Source: Posidonia oceanica (taxonomy: Eukaryota > Streptophyta > Magnoliopsida > Alismatales > Posidoniaceae). From it: a DNA stretch of 64,000 nt. Below the pieces are notes generated by a model. The model was not told where the DNA came from. It saw only the letters and a program-made list of their open reading frames with translations, and made no database searches. The position numbers were made by a program, and so were the translations under genes. The stretch covers positions 8,435,001 through 8,499,000 of the forward strand of contig JAZBRS010000013.1 in the NCBI GenBank assembly GCA_037176725.1, written 5' to 3'. Positions 12,261 to 21,999 of this stretch are shown here, piece by piece. The stretch's first letter is position 1. Every line of letters starts with the position of its first letter.

Positions 12261-14308
12261 CTCCCTAAAATGAGAAATAATAAGACTAATTCATTTGAAC
12301 CCAAAATTAAGTGAGTATCAAAATCTCTTCTTGATACTTAATTTCTCCAAGAAGGAAAAGGAACATGGGACTATCAATCATTGACAAATATTTGGAAATC
12401 CCATTAAAAATGATGTTTTTAACTTATTGATTAATGAAATTATTTGGATGGAATTTCACTTAATTTATCATGAATTTACATTACAAACAATTGGTGTTAT
12501 TCTCTATAAAAATATATCTCTGTTTTAAAGATTTTCGAACTGGTTCGGAATACCATTTTTGGACCGGAATACCATTTTTGGACTGGAATACTGAAATCTC
12601 CTGATTCGGAAGTTCTTTTTTGTCCGGTGTACTGATTATGCAGAAAAACGAAAAACCTACAGATTTTTCGGTGAACCGATATTTACTGGTTTTTCGAAAT
12701 TCCCTAATTCGGAAATTCATTTTTGACCGGTTTTCCGAAAATTCCTGATTCGGTCTGCCGTTTTTATCCGGTTTGCCGAAATGACTAAAAGTTTGAATTT
12801 TTGAATTTTTTGACTAAATTTCTTATTTGAAATAATATTCATGGCTTATGATCTTTCTATTTATTGATATTTTATGCCTTTGATAAAAATTTTGAATCAT
12901 TATATACAGAATTTAATTCTATGTAATTGTGTTTAAATTAACATATCTCATCTTACGAAGGGTTATAGTGTTATATCTTATTATCATGATTGACTTAATG
13001 TAATTCTCTGTCATGATGATGTTAATATCTTGTTATATCATTTTGCTCATGTTGAAATGAAAATAAGAGTTTTTACAAGAGTTTTTAATTCTTAATGTTA
13101 TCACTACTTGATATTGAAGTATTTTACATGTACTTGTTGATAAAGGGAGCATAATGAATATCTTTTACATCATAATATTTTGATCTTAATGCCTATTAAT
13201 TGATATAGATTCAACATTAGGTATCATATTAATTAATTTTGGCATTTGATTTGATGATAAGTTTTAATTGAATATTTTCCAACAATTGGTATCAACATTG
13301 AGTATCTTTTAACAATTGATTGGTATCTCTTATAAAAATTAATGAATATCAAGCTTATTGAATATCTGAATTTTCTCTTTACCCATGATTGGTGTAAGGG
13401 GGAGCTTACTATGATTCATTGACTATCTTACAATTGCTGATTTTGATGATTCTCACTAAATATCTTTTGATCTTGATGCCTATTGATCTAACATATTGGT
13501 ATAGATCTAACATTTCGTATCAATTGACTTTACCATATGAAATTGAAATTCATGCATATCATTTATCATATGAAGTTGAAATTGATTGAATATTATTTAC
13601 TCATTATATTGTTGATTAAATAAAAATGGTTTCTGATCTTATTAATTATTATTGAACAAAAGAATTGTTTTAGATGCTTATTGCTTATCAGTTACCTTTT
13701 GAAGATGATTTTGATGATTTCTTATTGAAAATCTTACAAAAGTTGATTTTTTTTTTCACTTGGTATTTTTTCTCACAAATTGACATTTTGTTATAAATTT
13801 ATATTTTTAACAATTGGTATCTTTTAACAAATGGTAAATTTTGGCAAATAAATATTTATGCTTGAAGGAAAGGGGAGATTACTGAATATCTATGAATATT
13901 TGTACAATTTGAATGCTTATTGAATTTTACTTTACATTTGAGGATGAAGTTGATTCCTATTGAATATTTTAACACTGATTTTGATGCCTTATTAAATATC
14001 CTTATATTAATAAAAATGGGAGAAGCTTGTATTGATACTTAGTTGAATATCCGTTTTGATAATTCTCTTGCTTATGTTGCTTATATTTCTTTGGATTTAT
14101 TCCTTCTATTCTTTTTGCTTATGACAAAAAGGGGGAGAAGAATAGGATAGGTTTTCCAAAGTTATGTTTTTGAACTTATCATGTTATTATAAGATAAGAG
14201 GGGATGCATTAAGATTTTATTGACATATATTCATACATATTTTAAGGGGGAGCCAGTTCTATAACTTTGTATATTTATGGTTTTTGTCATCATCAAAAAT
14301 AGGGAGAT
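12261..14308 (+). other. Element B interior after gag: dyads and degenerate AT-rich repeats
   Basis: 12530-12785 contains a dense run of TTCGG, CCGAA and CCGGT words. From about 13000 the DNA is AT-rich with loose repetition of words such as GATTTTGATGCCTATTGA and GAATATC. Near the end come a GACAAAAAGGGGGAGAAG purine run (about 14125-14142) and the polypurine tract AAAATAGGGAGAT before the 3' LTR. No coding similarity to pol was found. Confidence 0.7.
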
Positions 14309-15428
14309 TGTTGGCAAAATTGCCTCATCTCGGTTTTGATGATAACAAAATATTTTGTGTTCTAACCATTCTTATTAGGTTAAGAAAGCATTCTTATAGA
14401 CCTTGAAAAAGAAGAAGGCGAAATGACTCATGGAGCTTCAATGAAAACTTGAAGACTTGTGTTCAACTCTAAATATGTAACTTTTGTAATATGTTTGAGT
14501 TGTAATATGTCTTTTATAAAATCCCCAAGAATCATGAAAGAGTGACCTAGTTAACCCTAGAGTACCCTAGGTTAGAAGCATTTAGGTCCATGAGCAAGTG
14601 GTTCGAGAAAATTTGCAAAAAGCTTCAAAATCATGGAAATGGTGAAATACAGAATTTTCATGCAAAACGGTATACCGAAATTTTATGATCTACCGAATCA
14701 GAGATTTTCGGCATACCGAATTTTTACAGTCTACCGATTTGGTCGTATTTGCTATAAACAATCTGAGCTAAAACGGCATACCGAAAAATTTCGGTCTACC
14801 GTTTGACTAGCCGTTTGTGAACGTTAAAAGAGCCGTTAGAGACAAACTTTTACCCATGTTTTCTTATAAATATGACCCCCATTCATCACATAGACACAAC
14901 ACATCATATAGAGCTTCAAGCCACATCATTTTCCAAGTATTTCACTCCTATTTTGTGAGAAAGATTCTCAAAGCAAGAGAGATACATTCCCATCCTTTCC
15001 ACCTTACTAAAAGAGTTTTGGGAGATATGGAAAAGAATCAACAGAGTTGTAATCTTCAGTTTTCTTGTGTGAGTTCTTCTCCAGGAGCAATAAGGGTTAC
15101 CGTGATTTTTGCGGGAGCTTGGCGTGGTCTCGTCAAGGTGTACGGTAAGATCTTGGCCCGAAAGAAGATCAAAGTTAAGGTAACTCTCGAGGGGATTTCT
15201 CGGGGAGTGGACTAGGCCGGGGTGGCTGAACCACTATAAAATTACTTGTGTATATTTTCATTGCCTCTCATCCCCTTTTATACATGTTTTAGTTTAAACA
15301 TTCAAATCCATATCTCCATATTTCATTTACTTGCTAATTTGCTTAAAATAGTTAAAGAGTATTTTAAAATCCACACTTATCCTTTAAATCACTATTCACC
15401 CCCTCTAGTGAAGCCTAGAATCCTAACA
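14309..15428 (+). repeat. 3' LTR of element B
   Basis: 1,120 bp, TG...CA bounded, matching 9758-10878. The long open frame at 14817-15215 lies entirely within this LTR and I do not take it as a gene. Confidence 0.93.
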
Positions 15429-15433
15429 TCTTA

Positions 15434-16488
15434 CGCCTTTGATCAAATTTTTGAATCATTATATGCATGATTGAACCAAACGAAGAAATCTTATCAAATT
15501 CACATGTGATTGTGCTTGATTGACATAGTTTATCTTATTACAGGCTATAGTGCTTTATTTTTTATCATGTTTGGATTAATGTGATTCTCTATCATGATGA
15601 TGTTAATATTTGGTTATATCTTTTTGCTCATGTCAAAAAGGAAATGAGAGTTTTTCAAGACTATGTATTCTTACTCATGATGTTACTAAAATTACTACTT
15701 GAAGATTGAGTTTGTGTCTATACTTTCAATAATACATCTTTTGCTATGATGTATATGGATTTCCATTGAACTATTCTTTTCACACATGCTTGTTGATAGG
15801 GGAAGTATATTGAATATATTTTCCATCATATGATTATGATTGAATATCCTTCATATAACAGTTGATCTTGATGCCTATTGATCTAACAATTGGTATCTTA
15901 TAAAAATTGATTTTGTTTCTTATTGAATATCCTTTACCCTATAAAAGTTGATTTTGATGTCTATTGAATATCATTTATCATGTGAAGTTGATTTTAATTG
16001 AATATCTTATAAAAACTGAAGTTGATTTTATAAAAATTGATTTTGATGTCTATTGAATATCATTTACCTTATGTAGTTGATTTTTTTTAATATCTTATAA
16101 AAGTTGATTTAGATGCTTATTGAATATCATTTACCTTTTGATAATACTCTTGCTTATATTGGTTATATTTCTTTGGATTTATGCCTTCTATTCTTTTTAC
16201 TTATGACAAAAAGGGGGAGAAGAATAGGTATATGGATAGGTTTTCCAAAGCTATGTTTTGAGCTTATCATGCATGTTAATGTAAGATAAGAGAATGGATG
16301 AGTCATTAGTTAAGCAAATTTTGTATTTTTAACTTAGATTATATATTTTTTCTATTTTACATTAGACTCATATAGTTAGGGGAGCATTGAGGTTTTATTG
16401 ATATATCTTCATGCATATTCTAAGGGGGGAGTCATTTCTATAGCATTGAAATATTTGTGGTTTTTATCATTATAAAAAATAGGGAGAT
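15434..16488 (+). other. Element A 3' interior
   Basis: Continuation of element A after element B. AT-rich, with repeated words like GTTGATTTTGATGTCTATTGA, and the same GACAAAAAGGGGGAGAAG run (about 16205) and ATAGGGAGAT tract as element B. No gene. Confidence 0.7.
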
Positions 16489-17028
16489 TGTTGGTAAAAT
16501 TGCTTCATCTCTATTTTAATGATAATAAAACATATTTGTAAGCTAACCATCTTAATATGTCAAGGAAGAGTTCTCATGGACTTTGGAAAAAGAAGAAGGC
16601 GAAATTGGCAAAGAATATATCTATGTGGAAGTTCAAGGCAAATTCAAGACAAATCGATTGAAGATTGGAGACCAAGTTTCTATTGTAATTTAAGTGTCAT
16701 GTAATTGTAATATATTGTATTTTAGGAACTTGTAATAAGCTCCCAAATACCCCCATAGTGCCTTAGGAAAATAGTCAAAACCCCAAAACCAAACATTCAT
16801 TGAAAATATTTAGTATAGAGCTTAAACAAGGCATTTCGGCATAATATGGGCATTCAGGATTTTACAACCGAGAACCAATTCGGCATACCGAACCACTTTC
16901 GGTCTACCGAATTGCTCGTCTGTTGTAAACATCCTTGGTAAATCGGTTGACCGAATTAATTTCGGTATGTCGTTTTACTAGTTGTTAGGGTAAAAATATA
17001 GACGTCAGACACACACTTCTTACCCTTG

Positions 17029-19766
17029 TGTAACATCCGGGAATTCATTTCTCTTGTAATTGTACAAATTTAATGAATTCCTGTATTTGTGGATGGGTAT
17101 TATTAGCCTCATAGGCCCCACTTGTGATTATTTGTGGGCCCCACCTATGGTTTGCTGTGGACCCCACTTGTATTTGTGTGGGTCCCACTTGTGGTTGCTG
17201 TGGGCCCCACTTGTGTTGTCATGGGCCCCACTTGTGGTTGTGGTGAGACTAAATTGTGGTTGGGTCCCTGGCCTTCTCTTTAACTACTCTTTGGTCCCTA
17301 TCTTCTGCACTTGTAGCATTTCCTAATTCTTCGGGGGATGTCATGCAATTTACGCAGCATATTACTGTACTTAGGCCTGCGTGATACTGTGCATATGTGT
17401 TTTCATTTGCTGCAGGATTCGTGGACTGTGTCGATTGGTAAGGGCACAAGATCTACGTTTTGTGGGAAAAAGCGGACACTATATATCTTTTCTTCGACTT
17501 TAAATTCTCGTGATTTTTCTTCCCCGTACCTCACACTTCTTCTTTCTCTTCTCTCTCTCTCCCTCTCCATCCACTCTCTCATTTCTCTATTCCTTTATTT
17601 TTTTTCTTTCTTTTCCTTCCACCATTTTTCCCCCATCTCCTCCCCTGTTTCCCCCCCTTCTCCCCCACCTCTTTGCTCCCTCCCTCTCGTCCCCCTCTCT
17701 CCCCACTCTCCCTCTCCCTCCCCCTACTGTCTCCCCCTCCTCATCATCTCCTCTCCCTCTCCACCTCCTCCTCCCTCACTCCATTTTCCGCCCTCCCCCT
17801 TCTCTTTCTCCTTCCTCCCTCCCTTGTGCTCTATGGTGGTCAATGCAGCACGGCTCGTCGGTCGTCTCGGTCCGACAAAGGTGGGTGGTTCGAGGTGGTG
17901 GCCGGCGGACTCCTCCCAAGTGCTCGGAACACCAGAGATAGGTGAGTCGAGTAGCGTTGGGTTTTGGGTTTGGGTTTTGTCTGCCTCCCTGTGCCCTAAC
18001 TCTGTGTTTTGTCGTGTGGCTATCGGACGAAGCGCAGCGAGCGCGTGGCGGCGAGCTCCGATCCCTTCCCATTGTCGAGTGGACTCTGGGGAAGCGTCAC
18101 GATGGGTCAGCGGAGGCCGAGACGGTGGTGGTTCGCCGGAGAATAGTGCCACTGTTCCCAAGGTACACATCTCGTTTTCTCGCTCCAAATTGCTTAAAAA
18201 TTATAGAATTATGTTTCTTGCCATAAATTGAATGTTATGGATGTGGTTTGGCACATCTTTGGGATTTTATGTGGATTATTGGTCGAATTTATTGGCTTTT
18301 GTTGTGATATAGCATATTCTACAGTTTTATGAGTTTTTTGTGAGCTATGAGCCTTGGAATGGCATGATTCTTATGTTGTTGTGTTCCTTATTAAATTTCG
18401 GTCATTTCGATATATTGCATGCATTTTTTGGTAGCTTGTGCAGATTTTTGGGATACAAAATAGATCCCCCCTTGTTCCCTGCAAACCCCAATTTTGACAT
18501 GCCGAACTGGGTTCGACATATCGAAACTAGGTCTGAGATGTTTCTGAGACCCATTTTGGAAGGGGGGTTGATTAAGAATTAAATTGTGTTTAATTATGCT
18601 TATGCCTATGATTGTCTTGTGGCTTGTTAAAGGTTTTCAAAAATGATTTTTGGGAAATTATGGAATTGTTTTCAAAAGGTTTTTCCAAGATTTTTGTCGG
18701 GGCCGAAACTTGGGAGTCGTGTGGTCTAGACCTAGGAACGCGACGGTATTCCTAGCATGTCGCACACTTCGCCCGAGCTGAGGTTTGGGAGTCGGAGTGC
18801 CAGCTGTACCTACCGGTATTGTAGCAGCAGACTCAGGAGGTATGATACTCCTGCGTAGCTGAGCGTGATACCCTAGTCGCTACGGGCACCAGGACTCGCC
18901 TGTTTTTGTTGTGCTGAGGAGCCCATGAGTGGTTCAGAGTACATTATTGTGGGCACTGATAGTGCGTGCCTTGTGGTTCTATCCTGATTGATGACAGCTC
19001 GCCTAGGTGGGGTGAGTGGCTTTCCCAGGTGGGGATCGCTTTTGAGGCTTCTCTGGTGTGAGAATGCCGTGACGGGCACGCTCCTCCACAGGACGGGTGT
19101 CCGTGGCAGTGCAGTGAGTGCGGGGGTGAGTCCCTGGCTACTGTTTGAGGCCAGGTCGATTGCTTGGCGCCAGGTAACGCGACTAGTTGTGGTTTTTGTA
19201 CTCGCAAGGTTGTGTTTGTTTGTTGCTGGCCGTATTGGGCCTAGAGCTTTGCCTGTTTTGTGGCTTGACGGCTTTTACTTAGCTTTTGGCCGTATTGGGC
19301 CTAGAGTTTTCTCGTCTTTTTCTAGCATTGTGTTTTCTGCTGAGTTTTGGGCCGGTGGGCCGAGTTTTGAGATAAATGCGAATTGTTTTACAACTGGTTT
19401 TCCCGATTTAGCTTATTAAGCTTTGGAAAAGATGTTTTATTATTATAAAATGATTATGTTAACCCAGATTTGGGGTTTTGACCTGTTTTACGCCTTATTG
19501 TGATTTTATGCCGGTTTTCTCGTGATTTTTGCAGGGTGTGTGCTGGGTGACAATTTTTGGTCACTCACGTGTGTTTTATTATGGTTTTCGTTGCAGGTGC
19601 AGATGATTAACTAGTGCATATAGTCGAAGTCACGTAGCTGTCCACTGTAGGTTCTTGGCATAGATTTTTGTTGTTTAGCCCTTAGATAATTGTTAATGTA
19701 ACAGTTATTTATGTTTTAATTTATTTGGGCCTTTGGAATGTGTTGGTAGCGACTCGGGTCATTACA
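17029..19766 (+). mobile_element. Solo LTR of a Tekay-like Gypsy chromovirus
   Basis: 2,738 bp, starting TGTAACATCCGGGAATTC and ending CGGGTCATTACA. The target duplication is CCTTG at 17024-17028 and 19767-19771. The same family forms the 3' LTR of the Tekay-like element at 43899-52310. A solo LTR arises by recombination between the two LTRs of a full element. Features include the TCP-type palindrome array (17134-17231), CT-rich DNA (17500-17830) and degenerate TTCGG/CCGAA dyads (18495-18525). The open frames inside, up to 297 codons, are low-complexity LTR sequence. Confidence 0.92.
17134..17231. promoter_or_regulatory. Array of TCP-type GTGGGNCCCAC palindromes
   Basis: Sites start at 17134, 17157 (one mismatch), 17178, 17200 and 17221 (one mismatch), spaced 21-23 bp apart. 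GTGGGNCCCAC is the known binding consensus of plant TCP factors. A similar array lies at 43981-44058. Confidence 0.7.
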
Positions 19767-20519
19767 CCTTGATTCCTATATATAGGCACCCTATTTGACA
19801 CAATAGGTGACATACATTGTAAAGCTTCATTCTCTATCAATTTTCAAGCTTTCCATTCCCATATTGTGAGAGAAATTCCCAAGTAAGAGAGCTTCATTTA
19901 CATTCTTATTCCACCTTGCCAAAAGAGTTTGGGAGATTGTAAAAAAGAGTTGAGAGTTGTAATTTTACTATTCTAGTGTAAATTCTTCTCTGGTTGTGAG
20001 AAGGGAAAGTCACGGTTTTTGCGGAGTTTGGCAAGAGTTCGTCAAGGAGTGTAATGATGGGATCTTGGCCCAAAACAAGATCGGATTAAGAAAACTCTCT
20101 AGGGGTTCTCAAGAAGTGGACTAAGCCAATGAGGCCGAGCCACTATAAATCACTAGTGTACTTCAATTTCTCTCATTCCTTCTTTGCATGCTTATAGTTT
20201 AATATCCAAATCCCTTACTTTATTTCATTTACTTATATATTGCTTGTGTTTGTCCAATAGTTATTTTAAATTTCGTATTTTTCCTTAATTCTCTATTCAC
20301 CTCCCTCTAGAGAAGCATAAAATCCTAATAGGAGGACGGAGGGAGAATTGGAGGAGAAGGCAGGCGAAGGAGGGTGGAGGAAGAACCGAAGGAGGAGGAG
20401 CAGGATTAGGTTTTAGGGTGGATAGAGAAGTGACAAAGACTGTTTTAGGGAAGTTTTGGGGTACAGGGAGGAGTAGATTTCATTGGAAATAAAAGAGGGA
20501 ATGAAACTTGGTCGTTAAA

Positions 20520-20764
20520 TTTTTAAGATTTAATCTTAGCCACGGTCCAATTCCGTGGCAAAAATAAGTTTCCATTAAGATAAAAGTTTTAGCTACGAAT
20601 ATTTCATAGTTAACCACGGTAAGTGACCGTGGCTAAATAATATCTTGTTTTATTGTTTAAAACTTATGTATCTGTGGCTATTCTCGTGGCTAAACATATC
20701 AATTAACCATGGATTTATTGTCCGTAATTAAAATCAGTGGCTAAAGTCTAATTTTCTTATAGTG
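20520..20764. repeat. CACTA right subterminal and terminal repeats
   Basis: TTAGCCACGG, CCGTGGCTAA and variants repeat in both orientations up to the terminal inverted repeat, mirroring 1172-1600. In the element's minus orientation this is the promoter end. Confidence 0.85.
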
Positions 20765-20767
20765 TTA

Positions 20768-21609
20768 TAATATATAACTTTTGATAAAAAAGTAAATTTT
20801 CATTAAAAATTGTAGTTCTAAAATAGTTTGTAACGAGACCAATCGAAGTCCATCCTACTACTCTAGCTTTACAAGATTATCGTTTACCAATTACAATGCA
20901 CAAAGTTGACCTGAACATGAAACATGATGTTTGGTACAAAGATGGCCGAATATTTAAAGATTTTGTTATTGCGTTCTTTCGGAACAATCCAACAAGCTCA
21001 ATAATAAGGCAATTCCATTAGCTGTAGTCTAGTCTCATTTGACTGAAAACAAAAATAATAACTAGAAGGGCAATCCGGAATTAAGTGTGTAAATATAAAC
21101 TCTGGGTCTGTTTGTGCCTCAAAAACGAAAAGAAATGGAAAATATTAATCAAAAGGAAACCAAAGGAAACAAAAACCAACGGAATTTATTTTCCGTTTGA
21201 CCAAATTTCTGGTGTTTGTGTCTGTCATTGGAAACAAACAGAAACCGTTTCCATTGAGATTCTACCCTAAATCCATAGAAATGAAAACCTTCTTAGCTTT
21301 TATACTCTGGAAATGAACAGAAACCGTTTTTTTTTCCAGTGAAGGCACAATCACCACTTAAAAAAGTGATCAAAGAAAAACTATTTCCTTTTCTTTTGAT
21401 TTCCTTTTGTTTCAGATGACACAAACCCCCCCATGTCTCGATCACCAACAAGGTTTATAAGAAAAGCAATCGACCACATGCAAGTTACAACAGTTACCAT
21501 CATCAATTATTGAAAGTACACTTGGAATCCTGAGAATCAATCGGTCTATCAATAAGTACAGATGATTCCAACAATTATTATCTTGTGCTTGGTTTTTTAA
21601 GTATTATAT
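20768..21609. other. Host flank downstream of CACTA, unassigned, with a possible MITE
   Basis: This DNA would be contiguous with 502-1168 before the CACTA insertion. A 60-codon open stretch (about 20840-21020, plus strand) is unrecognised. 21104-21430 has loose inverted similarity at its ends (TGTTTGTGCC...AAAC against its complement near 21425) and could be a short inverted-repeat element. No target duplication was found. Confidence 0.35.
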
Positions 21610-21908
21610 TGGATGACGGGTGACGACAGAGGTACGTGGACAAATTCGACTATGGAATGATGATCTTATTTGCACTGTGATTTGAACTTGATTTTGTGTT
21701 GTTACGGGAGTTTCAGGATTATAGACTAATTCCAAGGTTCTTCTAATTATTTCCTCAAAGTGGATAGGACTCCTATTTATAGTGGATGCTAACATTCCCC
21801 ATAAGTCTCTGCCCCTCCTTTCAAACTGTCTTCTTAATTTTATGGAGAAACATTCTTCCACTTCCTACAACTGTCGTTTACTCCGTCTTCATTGACCATT
21901 TCCTAACA
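21610..21908 (-). repeat. Probable 3' LTR of element C
   Basis: In the minus sense it starts TGTTAGGAAATGG right after a purine-rich AAGTAGGAGA tract and ends CGTCATCCA. The low-coordinate end is inferred, because the 5' LTR is missing. The 85-codon frame at 21604-21861 is LTR sequence. Confidence 0.6.
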
Positions 21909-21999
21909 TCTCCTACTTAGTCATGAAGATCAAACAGTAAATTCCTACATACTCCTATTATTCATGAAATGTATGAATTTTTCTCGATTTCCACTCCCA

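Larger units (their letters stand above)
9758..15428 (+). mobile_element. Element B: gag-only SIRE-like Copia retrotransposon nested in A
   Basis: 5,671 bp with paired LTRs of 1,121 and 1,120 bp that both start TGTTGGCAAAATTGCC and end CCTAACA. The target duplication is TCTTA (9753-9757 and 15429-15433). It has a methionine-tRNA primer-binding site and a polypurine tract. The interior (3.4 kb) encodes only gag, followed by AT-rich DNA. It is a sister subfamily of A: the LTR ends and gag are similar but clearly diverged. Confidence 0.93.
6776..20330 (+). mobile_element. Element A: gag-only SIRE-like Copia retrotransposon
   Basis: The 5' LTR starts TGTTGGTAAAATTGC and ends CCTAACA; the 3' LTR ends CCTAATA, one transition away. 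The target duplication is GGAGG (6771-6775 and 20331-20335). A methionine-tRNA primer-binding site follows the 5' LTR, and a polypurine tract (ATAGGGAGAT) precedes the 3' LTR. Without its two insertions, the interior is about 3 kb and encodes gag only. There is no protease, integrase, reverse transcriptase or RNase H. It is inserted in the CACTA element. Confidence 0.9.
16489..20330 (+). repeat. 3' LTR of element A, interrupted by a solo LTR
   Basis: 16489-17028 and 19772-20330 together match the 5' LTR at 6776-7864. Without the 2,738-bp insertion and its 5-bp duplication the length is 1,099 bp. The dyad cluster recurs at about 16878-16970. Confidence 0.9.
1172..20764 (-). mobile_element. CACTA (En/Spm) DNA transposon, enlarged by nested retrotransposons
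   Basis: The left end reads CACTACAAGAAAATTAGAC. The right end is its inverted complement with one change in the first 19 bases (ending CTTATAGTG). The flanking 3-bp target duplications are identical: TTA at 1169-1171 and TTA at 20765-20767. CACTA ends with a 3-bp duplication are diagnostic of the superfamily. The span is 19.6 kb, but 6776-20335 is nested retrotransposon DNA with its duplication, so the element's own sequence is about 6 kb. A degenerate Transposase_24 region on the minus strand sets the orientation. No TNPD-type transposase was seen, so the copy looks non-autonomous. Confidence 0.93.

Noticed and set aside
14817..15215. 132-codon frame with natural-looking sequence
   Set aside because: It is entirely inside the 3' LTR of element B and repeated, shorter, in the 5' LTR (10404-10664).
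17338..19419. Frames of 143-297 codons in the solo LTR
   Set aside because: They lie within a Tekay-like LTR. The first is CT-rich low complexity, and the same sequence occurs in the other LTR copy.
21104..21430. Short inverted-repeat transposon (MITE)
   Set aside because: End similarity is loose and no target duplication could be found, so it is only mentioned within the flank entry.
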